Below, in pieces: positions 1-6,365 of a stretch of DNA of 12,610 nucleotides (its first letter is position 1; the number at the start of each line of letters is the position of its first letter). The notes below the pieces were generated by a model. It saw only the letters and a program-made list of their open reading frames with translations, searched no databases and was not told the DNA's origin. Position numbers and translations under genes: made by a program. This DNA is from CAYRGQ01 sp964444885 (GTDB lineage Bacteria; Bacteroidota; Bacteroidia; Sphingobacteriales; Sphingobacteriaceae): assembly GCA_964444885.1 (NCBI GenBank), contig CAYUIZ010000089.1:1-12610 (forward strand). Direction: 5' to 3'.

Positions 1-45
1 AAGTCGGTACGCGCGCTGCGATGGGACTACGCAACCCAGCGATTA

Positions 46-828
46 CTATGGATTGGCGGCTTCAATAAGCACGCGGACGAGTGCCTCGGGCATGCTCATT
101 TGGGGGTTGTGGTCGGCGATCATAGTCACCATTGTCCAATGCCGGGCCTCGGCGCGTTTCGCAAAGTAGTGGAATGAATCTTCTTCCGGCTTCCGGCCTT
201 CATCCACCGTAAGAATATAGGTGGCCGGCAGGGCTAGTGCGGCCGGTTTTTTATACGAGACGGGTTCGGTAAACGTCTTGAGCGACTGGGGTACGTCACG
301 GGGCATCGGATCCGTGTCGCGTACCCATGCCGGCTTGATGAAGCCGTCGCCAGCGCCGGATTCGGGACCGGCTTGCCCGCCTGGACGTGCCGCAATGGCG
401 CTTTGGCCGTCATTGGGCACGAACGCATCGAGGTAGACCAAGCGCTTGATCCGTCCCGGAATACTGTCGGCTACGCCGGTAATGACCATGCCTCCATAGC
501 TGTGTCCCACCAAGACGATGTCATGGAGGTCTTCAAACAGCACGGTATTCACGACATCGAGCACGTGGGTAGACAGACCAATATCCGGGGTGGCTAAATG
601 ATGGCGTTCCCCCTGCCCGGTAAGGGTGGGCCGATACACGCGATGGCCGGCTTCCACCAGCAGTTCGTCCGTCTTTTTGAAAGACCAGCCACCGCCCCAG
701 GCACCGTGGACGATGACAAAGGTCTCCTGCTGCTGCGCAGCGACGGGCGCTACCCGAGTCATCGCGAGGATGAAGACAGCCAAGAGCGCTAAAGCGTAGT
801 GCCGGACGTATGAGGGGGTGTTTTTCAT
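46..828 (-). CDS. Exported alpha/beta hydrolase (EstC/hydroxynitrile-lyase-like esterase family)
   Basis: The 260-residue protein probably hydrolyses an ester or related small substrate outside the cytoplasm. A basic start, a hydrophobic stretch (about residues 11-31) and a PVAAQ end form a signal peptide, with likely cleavage near residue 31. The mature part opens with FVIVHGAWGGGWSF (37-50), the oxyanion-hole region of small alpha/beta hydrolases. The nucleophile elbow GHSYGG (108-113) gives Ser110. His240 in ADHNPQMSMPE is the likely catalytic histidine, and Asp209 in TVDEG is a candidate acid. The fold family includes plant methyl esterases, hydroxynitrile lyases and bacterial esterases, so the substrate cannot be named. 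It starts 29 bp after the stop of the PEP-hydrolase-like gene and is probably co-transcribed. The first ATG is preferred because it supplies the signal peptide. No Shine-Dalgarno sequence is visible. Confidence 0.88.
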   Translation of the reverse strand: MKNTPSYVRHYALALLAVFILAMTRVAPVAAQQQETFVIVHGAWGGGWSFKKTDELLVEAGHRVYRPTLTGQGERHHLATPDIGLSTHVLDVVNTVLFEDLHDIVLVGHSYGGMVITGVADSIPGRIKRLVYLDAFVPNDGQSAIAARPGGQAGPESGAGDGFIKPAWVRDTDPMPRDVPQSLKTFTEPVSYKKPAALALPATYILTVDEGRKPEEDSFHYFAKRAEARHWTMVTMIADHNPQMSMPEALVRVLIEAANP

Positions 829-846
829 GCCGTGTGTGTTTGTGGT

Positions 847-860
847 TGATCGCGCGATCA
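847..860. other. 14-bp perfect palindrome over a stop codon
   Basis: TGATCGCGCGATCA reads the same on both strands. It overlaps the TGA stop of the PEP-hydrolase-like gene (858-860) and sits 19 bp before the hydrolase start. It might be a protein-binding site or a small hairpin between two co-transcribed genes. No T-tract follows, so it is not a terminator. It could be chance. Confidence 0.3.
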
Positions 861-1721
861 GCTTCCCAGTGTCAGCGCCTTGAATTCGCGGGTGAGCGCC
901 GTCAGGGACTCTTCTACGCCCATGCGTTCCAGCGAAGAAGCGCCCACAAAGCCATGCGCATCGGTGCGGTCCAGAATCACGCGCACGTCGGCCGGGGTAT
1001 TGATCGGGCCGCCATGGGCGAGGAAGAAAATATCGGGGTTGGCCGCGCGCGCCGCATCGATAATCGCCTGCGTGCGTTCAACCGCGAAGTCCATGTCGAC
1101 GGTAGCCGATACCACCCCCACCGATCCGCCGACGGTCGTGCCCACATGGGAGATAATCGCGTCCGCACCCACGTCTGCCATTTGTTTCGCTTCCTCGGCC
1201 GTAGCGACATACACGACCGTAAATAGGTCCATTCTGCTTGCGATACGGATCATTTCGACTTCCTTGGCGAAGCCCATCCCTGTTTCTTCCAGCACGTTGC
1301 GGAAGTGGCCATCGACGATGGAGTGAGTGGGGAAGTTGTTGACACCCGAAAAACCCATGTCTTTGACTTTGAGTAAATGATGCCACATCCGGCGACGGGG
1401 ATCCGAACCGTGCACGCCACAGATGACGGGAACTTCTTGCACGACGGGCAGTACTTCGAACTCGCCAATGGAAAGCGCCTCAGCGTTGGCATCGCCATAG
1501 GCCATTAAGCCCGCCGTTGATCCGTGCCCCGCCATGCGGAATCGTCCGGAGTTGTAAATGATAATCAGGTCGGCACCGCCCCGCTCGATAAATTTAGCGC
1601 TGATGCCCGTGCCGGCACCGGCAGCGATAATCGCCTTTTTATCGGCAAGTGTTTTTTGAAGGCGTTCACGTACTTCTTGTTTCGTATAGGGGTTGCCTAC
1701 CCCGGTCCATGGGTTTGCCAT
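858..1721 (-). CDS. TIM-barrel PEP-hydrolase-like protein (PF09370-type), C-terminal half of Tm-1
   Basis: The 287-residue cytoplasmic protein belongs to the family called phosphoenolpyruvate hydrolase-like or TIM-barrel signal transduction protein. Conserved blocks are visible in order: AAGAGTGISAKFIERGGADL (33-52), YNSGRFRMAG (56-65), ICGVHGSDPRR (100-110), GVNNFPT (126-132), GMGFAKEVEMI (148-158), ISHVGTTVGGSVG (190-202), AHGGPI (235-240) and GFVGASSLERM (257-267). The HGGPI and GxSSxER blocks suggest a phosphate- or carboxylate-binding barrel, but the true reaction is not known to me. In plant and fungal proteins such as tomato Tm-1 this domain is fused behind a UPF0261 domain, whose bacterial counterpart lies just upstream here (1952-3223). 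Length is normal for the stand-alone family. The start ATG has an A-rich leader and no Shine-Dalgarno sequence. Confidence 0.88.
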   Translation of the reverse strand: MANPWTGVGNPYTKQEVRERLQKTLADKKAIIAAGAGTGISAKFIERGGADLIIIYNSGRFRMAGHGSTAGLMAYGDANAEALSIGEFEVLPVVQEVPVICGVHGSDPRRRMWHHLLKVKDMGFSGVNNFPTHSIVDGHFRNVLEETGMGFAKEVEMIRIASRMDLFTVVYVATAEEAKQMADVGADAIISHVGTTVGGSVGVVSATVDMDFAVERTQAIIDAARAANPDIFFLAHGGPINTPADVRVILDRTDAHGFVGASSLERMGVEESLTALTREFKALTLGS

Positions 1722-1743
1722 TTTTATGCTGTTTTATGTTTGT

Positions 1744-1774
1744 CAGATGTAAAATCAGGACACTCGCATTGAAA
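1744..1774 (-). promoter_or_regulatory. Candidate Bacteroidetes-type promoter for the PEP-hydrolase-like gene
   Basis: Read on the minus strand, TTTC (1771-1774) is followed by 19 bases and then TACATCTG (1744-1751). This is one mismatch per box from the Bacteroidetes consensus TTTG/TAnnTTTG. It would give a leader of about 15-20 nucleotides. If real, the PEP-hydrolase-like gene has its own start of transcription besides reading through from the Tm-1-like gene. Confidence 0.35.
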
Positions 1775-1778
1775 ACTA

Positions 1779-1868
1779 GTCGTCATTGCCTGCAGTAGGC
1801 AGGCGAGGCTGCGTTTGGGCAACCTTCGTTCCAACCCGCTTCCTGACGCTCTCGCTCGCAATGATGAC
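1779..1868. repeat. 90-bp imperfect palindromic element (REP/MITE-like)
   Basis: The ends GTCGTCATTGC (1779-1789) and GCAATGATGAC (1858-1868) are inverted copies of each other, matching at 10 of 11 positions. A smaller hairpin GCCTG/CAGGC lies inside the left arm (about 1788-1804). On the minus strand the right arm reads GTCATCATTGCGAGCGAGAG, resembling the GTCATTGCGAGxGAAGC-type palindromic repeats dispersed in many bacterial genomes. There is no coding sequence in it. It sits between the Tm-1-like and PEP-hydrolase-like genes, just upstream of the promoter candidate of the latter. Only one copy is in this window, so its repeated nature is inferred from resemblance. Confidence 0.6.
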
Positions 1869-1951
1869 ATTTTTTTATTCTAACGCGTTGGCCCTGGTTG
1901 TCAATATGTGGTGTTTTGCGAATGTCGGGAAGTTTGCCAACATTCACAAGT

Positions 1952-3223
1952 TTATTTGCCCCTTAGGCCGAAACGGTGTGCAGCCATCCGTTCCAATAGG
2001 GCGGACACAGCTTGCTGCGCAAAGCTTTCGTCATTAATATGCGCATCGATTTCGCGGACTTCCACGTGATGGGCAGCCGCCGTTTTGATGGCCTCGAAAA
2101 GCGCTTGGTTGGCTTCTGGAAAATGGAAGATACCGCCCGTATCATCGATCTGCGACAGCCCGCGAAGCGGCAGGAGGATGGTCGCGCCGGCAGGCGCGGG
2201 ATTGAGCTTGCCCGCCAATGTTTTTCCGAGTTCGCGGTTTTCCGCCTCGTCGGTCCGCATCAACGTGACATCCGGCGCCCAGCTGTACAGCCTGCGGTGT
2301 TGATAGCGGGATGGCACCGTGTCCGGCTGGGCGAAATTGACCATGTCCATGCATCCGGGTGCCACCACTTGCGGGACTCCGTGTGCTGCGGCGGCCCGCA
2401 GGCGGTCGGGGCCTGCACTGCATACACCGCCACACAGCTCGTCGGCCAGTTCGGTGGTTGTGAGGTCCAGTACCCCCTCGAAACAGTTTTCGTAAATCAG
2501 CGATTCCATGGTTTGACCGCCTACACCATTGGCATGGAAAACAAATACTTCATATCCTTCGGCTTCAAGCAAGGCGGTGCACGCAGTGATGCAAGCGGTC
2601 GTGTTGCCAAACATCGAGAGGGCTACCCGGCCTTTGCGGGCTTGGGCTTGGGGGTCGGCTTCGGTGGCATTTGCCATCGCGCATATTGCGGCTGCCGACT
2701 GCCTGATCAGCCGCCTGCTAATGCTGTTCAAGCCGGCCACGTCCACCACGGATGGGATGAGGGTAATGTCTTTGCTGCCCACTTGTTTGGACAGGTCTTT
2801 GGAAGCAACGGTGCTCAAGCATACTTTGGGGACACCCAACGGCACGGCCTGCATGGCCGCAAGCGCTAAGAAGGTGCCACCGCCACCACCCATGCCAATC
2901 GCCGCTTTTAACTTTCCCTCAGCCACCAAACGAGCCATCACGTTGGCCGCCCCGCGCCCCATGACCTCGATGGCGTGGCCGCGGTCGGCTTTTTGCCGTA
3001 AGGCAGACAGGCTGCTGCCTCCCGCTAGGGCTATGTCGTCGGCTTCGATATCCACCGGGAAACGATCCGTACTGCCCCTAAGTCCCGCGTTGATGGTGAT
3101 TACTGATTCGCCATGGGACAACAGACAGTCGCGCAAGTAGGCGAAATCCGCCCCCTTGGTGTCAAAACACCCCAGCATAACAATCGCGCGGTCCTGCTTA
3201 TCCTGATCGTCGTTTGTGTTCAT
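1952..3223 (-). CDS. Tm-1-like ATP-binding/UPF0261 family protein
   Basis: The 423-residue soluble protein matches the UPF0261 family (PF06792), the N-terminal half of tomato Tm-1. Family blocks seen: MLGCFDTKGADFAYLRDCL (16-34), GRGAANVMARLV (89-100), the glycine-rich IGMGGGGGTFLALAAMQAVP (109-128) with GVPKVCLSTVAS (130-141), SVVDVAGLN (158-166), SMFGNTTACITAC (203-215), FVFHANGVGGQTME (227-240) and VVAPGCMDMVNF (286-297). The glycine-rich loops are the probable nucleotide-binding parts in this family. The usual SGD after STVA is SKD here. A GTG at 3316 would add 31 residues, but the ATG at 3223 is preceded by AGGAAAG at good spacing and begins just before the conserved region. It lies upstream of, and on the same strand as, the PEP-hydrolase-like gene and diverges from yebC. 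The biochemical role in bacteria is unknown to me. Confidence 0.87.
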   Translation of the reverse strand: MNTNDDQDKQDRAIVMLGCFDTKGADFAYLRDCLLSHGESVITINAGLRGSTDRFPVDIEADDIALAGGSSLSALRQKADRGHAIEVMGRGAANVMARLVAEGKLKAAIGMGGGGGTFLALAAMQAVPLGVPKVCLSTVASKDLSKQVGSKDITLIPSVVDVAGLNSISRRLIRQSAAAICAMANATEADPQAQARKGRVALSMFGNTTACITACTALLEAEGYEVFVFHANGVGGQTMESLIYENCFEGVLDLTTTELADELCGGVCSAGPDRLRAAAAHGVPQVVAPGCMDMVNFAQPDTVPSRYQHRRLYSWAPDVTLMRTDEAENRELGKTLAGKLNPAPAGATILLPLRGLSQIDDTGGIFHFPEANQALFEAIKTAAAHHVEVREIDAHINDESFAQQAVSALLERMAAHRFGLRGK

Positions 3224-3437
3224 GCTTTTCTTTCCTCGTAAAAATGCTTGAAAGGCAAATTGCGTCTCGAAAGATGATCGCACCTCGATGCCTTGGCGGT
3301 AAATATACGGAAACACCCGATCATCACACAGTTTCCGGCACGGTCTATCCTTTCCAAATCCCCTAAAAATGTGTTATATTAGCGTTTTTTGGCATTTCAA
3401 TGTCATTCTTGAATTTCTGGTATTAGCATAAATAGGT

Positions 3438-4190
3438 ATGGCTGGACATAGCAAATGGGCAAATATTAAGCATCGGAAGGGTGCGCAAGACAAACGGAGA
3501 AGCAAGCTGTTCACCAAAGTGCTCAAGGAGATCGCCGTGGCGATTAAAGAAAACAACAAAAACGGAGATCCCGATAGCAACCCCGCACTGCGGAATGCGC
3601 TTTCCAATGCGCGAGGCGTCAATCTGCCTAAAGAGAATATCGACCGCGCCATTAAGAAGGCAACCGGTGCCGATGCCGATCATTACGAGCAACTGACGTT
3701 TGAGGGGTACGGACCGCATGGCATCGCCTTTTATATCGAGTGTACGACCAACAACTCCAACCGGACGGTAGCAAACGTTCGCTCCATATTCAATAAGAAC
3801 AACGGGTCCTTGGGTACGAATGGGTCGCTGGAGTTCCTTTTTGACCGCAATGGGGTATTCACGTTGCTGAAGGAGTCGCTCGACTGGGACTTAGAGGAAC
3901 TGCAGCTGGAACTGATCGAAGCTGGCGCGGTGTCGTTTGAGGATGAGGAAGAAATATTTATCATTTACACCGCGTTTACCGAATTCGGGAACATGTCGAC
4001 GAAGCTGGATGCCCTGGGCATCAGCGTGCAGAACGCTGAATTGCAGCGTATTCCCCTCGACACCAATGTGCTTGAACTGGAGCAGGCCAAGGACATCCTC
4101 AAACTCATCGACGCGTTTGAGGACGACGACGATGTGCAGAACGTTTTCCATAATATGGAGCTCACGGACGAACTGATGACGTTGCTATAG
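3438..4190 (+). CDS. yebC: YebC/TACO1 family protein
   Basis: The 250-residue cytoplasmic protein is a clear YebC/PmpR (TACO1) family member. The hallmark N-terminus MAGHSKWANIKHRKGAQDKR (1-20) is followed by NPALRNALSNARGVNLPKEN (48-67), FEGYGPHGIA (88-97), CTTNNSNRT (102-110), GSLGTNGSLEFLF (123-135) and the C-terminal FEDDDDVQNVFHN (227-239). Length is typical. Members were first described as transcription regulators (PmpR). Bacterial YebC proteins and mitochondrial TACO1 have also been linked to translation, including proline-rich stretches, so a ribosome-related role is likely. It diverges from the Tm-1-like gene (214-bp intergenic) and precedes the cold-shock gene by 113 bp. No Shine-Dalgarno sequence is visible. 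I saw no convincing promoter of the TAnnTTTG type directly upstream. Confidence 0.97.
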   Translation: MAGHSKWANIKHRKGAQDKRRSKLFTKVLKEIAVAIKENNKNGDPDSNPALRNALSNARGVNLPKENIDRAIKKATGADADHYEQLTFEGYGPHGIAFYIECTTNNSNRTVANVRSIFNKNNGSLGTNGSLEFLFDRNGVFTLLKESLDWDLEELQLELIEAGAVSFEDEEEIFIIYTAFTEFGNMSTKLDALGISVQNAELQRIPLDTNVLELEQAKDILKLIDAFEDDDDVQNVFHNMELTDELMTLL

Positions 4191-4256
4191 GCGGGCGTTG
4201 CGTTACGCACGGGCAGCGCTGAAAATAAAAAAGGCTGGACTTCAATAAATTGTACT

Positions 4257-4264
4257 TACCTTTG
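4257..4264 (+). promoter_or_regulatory. Candidate -7 box of the cold-shock gene promoter
   Basis: TACCTTTG fits the Bacteroidetes -7 consensus TAnnTTTG exactly. It lies 39 bases before the csp start codon. The -33 region about 19 bases upstream (GCTG near 4234-4237) is a poor match to TTTG. A start near 4271 would give a leader of only about 33 nucleotides, without the long thermosensing leader of Escherichia coli cspA. Confidence 0.5.
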
Positions 4265-4303
4265 TGGCAAGTAATATATAATTTCATTTAATACCCCAAT
4301 GCC

Positions 4304-4495
4304 ATGCAAGAAGGCACAGTAAAATTTTTCAACGAAACCAAAGGTTTCGGATTTATCACTCCCAAGGACGGCGGACGTGAAGTTTTCGTCCACTTAACCG
4401 GACTGGTAGACTCCATCCGTGAAAACGATGAGGTTTCGTTCAATGTCGAGCAAGGCCAAAAAGGCCCGAACGCAGTAAATGTTAAATTGATCTAA
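4304..4495 (+). CDS. Cold-shock protein, single CSD (CspA family)
   Basis: The 63-residue protein is a stand-alone cold-shock domain that binds single-stranded RNA and DNA and acts as an RNA chaperone. RNP1 is KGFGFI (13-18) and RNP2 is VFVHL (27-31). The opening MQEGTVKFFNETKGFGFITP and the ending GPNAVNVKLI are typical of Bacteroidetes members. Length is normal (63-70 residues in the family). It has its own -7 box upstream and a strong intrinsic terminator downstream, so it is probably expressed as a single-gene transcript. The desaturase gene follows 181 bp later. Whether it is cold-induced or constitutive cannot be told from sequence, since many csp genes are not cold-induced. Confidence 0.96.
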   Translation: MQEGTVKFFNETKGFGFITPKDGGREVFVHLTGLVDSIRENDEVSFNVEQGQKGPNAVNVKLI

Positions 4496-4519
4496 TATCA
4501 TTTTTCAAATATTGTCATG

Positions 4520-4549
4520 CCAGCCGCGATCCTTCGCGGCTGGTTTTTT
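4520..4549 (+). terminator. Rho-independent terminator after the cold-shock gene
   Basis: A perfect 10-bp stem, CCAGCCGCGA (4520-4529) with TCGCGGCTGG (4534-4543), has a 4-base loop and is followed directly by six T (4544-4549). It lies 24 bp after the csp stop codon. It should end the csp transcript strongly and separate it from the desaturase gene. Confidence 0.9.
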
Positions 4550-4611
4550 AAATCTACTCCCAACGTACATCGCCGCCCCAGGATGTTAAAAGAAGTTAAA
4601 CCGTTCCTCAA

Positions 4612-4645
4612 TTTGCTGTTTCCCCTTTAGATTACGGTATATTCG
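4612..4645 (+). promoter_or_regulatory. Candidate Bacteroidetes-type promoter of the desaturase gene
   Basis: TTTG (4612-4615), a 22-base spacer and TATATTCG (4638-4645, one mismatch to TAnnTTTG) form a good match to the Bacteroidetes promoter. It sits downstream of the csp terminator and about 31 bases before the desaturase start codon, giving a leader of roughly 25 nucleotides. Confidence 0.55.
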
Positions 4646-4676
4646 GGCACACAACCTTCAACACGAATTTTTCCGT

Positions 4677-5747
4677 ATGTCAAAAGTCAGTTTCAACAAT
4701 ATCAACAAGCCTTTCGCAAGCGCCCTTAAGAGCCGTGTAAACGGGTATTTCAAAACCCACAATATTGCGAATACAGGGAACAGAAACCTGTACGTCAAAA
4801 GCGTCGTCCTCGTATGCACTGCGGTAGGCATCTACCTAGCGCTTCTTTTCTTAGCCCTCCCGGTCTGGCTTTCAATCGTACTGTGCATGCTGTTTGGCAT
4901 TACGCTGGCGACGATCGGATTCAACATCATGCATGAGGGTGGCCATCAGAGCTTTTCTCAAAAGTCGTGGCTGAACAGTATTTCCGCTTATTCGCTCAAC
5001 ATGCTTGGCGGCACGATATATTTTTGGAAGCAAAAGCACAACATTAATCACCATACCTATACGAACGTAGATGGCCTTGACCATGATATCGACGTCAAGT
5101 TTATGCGCATGCATGCCGACCAGCCCCACAAGTGGTTTCATCGATTTCAGTTTGCTTATTGGTTCCTTCTGTACGGGATTTCCTATATCGCATGGGTATT
5201 CTATCAGGATTTTGAGAAATATTTTTCGGGACGGATGGGCCCCCAGGCAGAGCGCAAGGCGATGCCCGTGCGTGAGCATTTGATTTTTTGGGCGACCAAG
5301 CTCGGTTACATCGGTGTTTATTTGGTCGCACCCATTATTTTCGTGGGCTGGCTGCCAGCTATCGTGGGCTGGCTCATCGTGGGCGTTTCCTGCGGATTCT
5401 GCCTGGCCGTGGTATTCCAGTTGGCACACGTGGTCGAGAGCACCCAGTTTCCGGTTGCTGACGCGGATTCCGGCAAGATTGAACAGGAGTGGATGGTTCA
5501 CCAGTTGAGTACGACAGCGAATTTTTCGACCGGTAACCGGTTGGTTTCTTGGTTGCTAGGTGGCCTTAATTTTCAGGTAGAGCACCATCTTTTTCCCCGG
5601 ATTAGCCACGTGCATTACCCCGCCATCAACAAATTGGTCAAGCAGACCTGCGAGGAGTACGGCGTAGTTTACTTAGAGCACCGTACAATGGGGCAGGCAT
5701 TCCTTTCCCATCTCAGGCATATATACAGGTTAGGCCGCGCCGCATAA
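4677..5747 (+). CDS. Membrane fatty-acid desaturase (acyl-lipid/acyl-CoA type)
   Basis: The 356-residue integral membrane protein introduces a double bond into a fatty acyl chain using a di-iron centre and oxygen. All three histidine boxes are present: HEGGH (86-90), HNINHH (121-126) and QVEHH (300-304). A further His251 lies in QLAHVVES. Hydrophobic segments lie at about 41-81 (two spans), 157-175 and 208-250 (two spans), the usual topology with the boxes on the cytoplasmic face. There is no fused cytochrome b5 domain, so an external electron donor is needed. The QxxHH third box places it with DesA/linoleoyl-CoA-type front-end desaturases rather than the delta-9 stearoyl-CoA group, but position specificity cannot be read. 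It follows csp, and an unsaturation role in cold membrane adaptation is a reasonable inference. No Shine-Dalgarno sequence is visible at the ATG. Confidence 0.94.
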   Translation: MSKVSFNNINKPFASALKSRVNGYFKTHNIANTGNRNLYVKSVVLVCTAVGIYLALLFLALPVWLSIVLCMLFGITLATIGFNIMHEGGHQSFSQKSWLNSISAYSLNMLGGTIYFWKQKHNINHHTYTNVDGLDHDIDVKFMRMHADQPHKWFHRFQFAYWFLLYGISYIAWVFYQDFEKYFSGRMGPQAERKAMPVREHLIFWATKLGYIGVYLVAPIIFVGWLPAIVGWLIVGVSCGFCLAVVFQLAHVVESTQFPVADADSGKIEQEWMVHQLSTTANFSTGNRLVSWLLGGLNFQVEHHLFPRISHVHYPAINKLVKQTCEEYGVVYLEHRTMGQAFLSHLRHIYRLGRAA

Positions 5748-5752
5748 GCAAC

Positions 5753-5813
5753 GCGGCTCTATAGCCGCAAGGCCAATTCTATTAAATCAGTTGCGTGGGC
5801 TAGCGTTCGCTAG
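5753..5813. other. Two short hairpins in the convergent gap after the desaturase
   Basis: The 90-bp gap between two convergent genes holds GCGGCT/AGCCGC (5753-5768, 4-base loop) and CTAGC/GCTAG (5800-5813, 4-base loop). Neither is followed by a T-tract on either strand. They may help end transcription or protect 3' ends. An intrinsic terminator is not demonstrated. Confidence 0.35.
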
Positions 5814-5837
5814 TGGAGTTCAGACGTGGATAGCGCG

Positions 5838-6365
5838 CTATTCGCTGGCTTTTTCCTCAGTTTTCTCCTCAGTTTTCTCCTCGGCTTTTTCCTCAGTTTT
5901 CTCCTCGGCTATCGTCTCATCAATTTTACGAACGGCAGAAGCCTGCATGCCGCGCGGACTCCGCGTAGGTGTGTAGGTTACTTTGTCGCCTTCAGCTAGG
6001 GGGCCAGCTGCATCGTTGATGTGCACGAAAAGCCGTTCGCCGGTCACCGAGTTGTTGATGAAGCCGTATCCTTTGGATGGGTCGAAATAGCTGACCTTAC
6101 CGGTTGGCGGGGTGTTGTCTGCGGTAGACTGCCGGGAGTTGTCCAAGTCGATGTCTTCCGCGGCAATTTCCTTCTTCTTGCTCGGGTCGGGTGGCGTAGA
6201 CGAAATGTTGCCGTTTTCGTCAACGTAAGCGATCATATCGTCCAAGCTCTTCGCTTTGGGTTCTTCCATGCGCTTCTCATCCCTGCGCAGTTGTTTTTCC
6301 TTCTTCTTTTGCAGTTTCTTTTTCTGTCTTTCTTTTTTGCTAAATGTTTCTTGTGATCTTGCCAT
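5838..6365 (-). CDS. Cold-shock-domain protein with basic N-terminus and EEK-repeat tail
   Basis: The 175-residue protein has three parts. An extremely basic, probably helical or coiled N-terminus (about 1-38, MARSQETFSKKERQKKK...) is followed by a linker containing DDMIAYVDENGNISSTPPD (42-60). A cold-shock domain (about 87-148) carries RNP1-like KGYGFI (98-103) and RNP2 LFVHI (112-116). The acidic-basic tail is five copies of EEKT or EEKA (154-173). Such two-part CSD proteins occur in Bacteroidetes. RNA binding is likely, the N-terminus perhaps adding non-specific nucleic-acid or ribosome contact. An ATG at 6404 would add 13 residues, but MARSQETF is the start usual in the family. It converges on the desaturase gene, and no Shine-Dalgarno sequence is visible. 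The tail is encoded by a 12-bp tandem repeat and may vary in length between strains. Confidence 0.9.
   Translation of the reverse strand: MARSQETFSKKERQKKKLQKKKEKQLRRDEKRMEEPKAKSLDDMIAYVDENGNISSTPPDPSKKKEIAAEDIDLDNSRQSTADNTPPTGKVSYFDPSKGYGFINNSVTGERLFVHINDAAGPLAEGDKVTYTPTRSPRGMQASAVRKIDETIAEEKTEEKAEEKTEEKTEEKASE
5847..5906. repeat. 12-bp tandem repeat, five units, in the CSD gene
   Basis: Five consecutive 12-bp units occur in the pattern GGCTTTTTCCTC, AGTTTTCTCCTC, AGTTTTCTCCTC, GGCTTTTTCCTC, AGTTTTCTCCTC. Read on the minus strand they encode EEKT, EEKA, EEKT, EEKT, EEKA. The unit is a multiple of three, so gain or loss of units would change tail length without a frameshift. Confidence 0.9.

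Noticed and set aside
1..45. A gene fragment at the left edge
   Set aside because: Only 45 bases lie outside the hydrolase gene, too few to support a call.
2012..2869. A 285-codon plus-strand open frame opposite the Tm-1-like gene
   Set aside because: It is fully antisense to a gene with many conserved family blocks, and its product has no recognisable motif. Long antisense frames are expected at this base composition.
3224..3316. A 31-residue N-terminal extension of the Tm-1-like protein from a GTG
   Set aside because: The ATG at 3223 has an AGGAAAG ribosome-binding site and begins just before the conserved region. The extension resembles untranslated promoter sequence.
4190..4256. A terminator directly after yebC
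   Set aside because: Only a weak GCGT/ACGC pairing is visible and no T-tract follows it.
5847..5906. Possible CRISPR-like array from regularly spaced repeats
   Set aside because: The 12-bp units are directly adjacent with no unique spacers and are in frame inside a coding gene.
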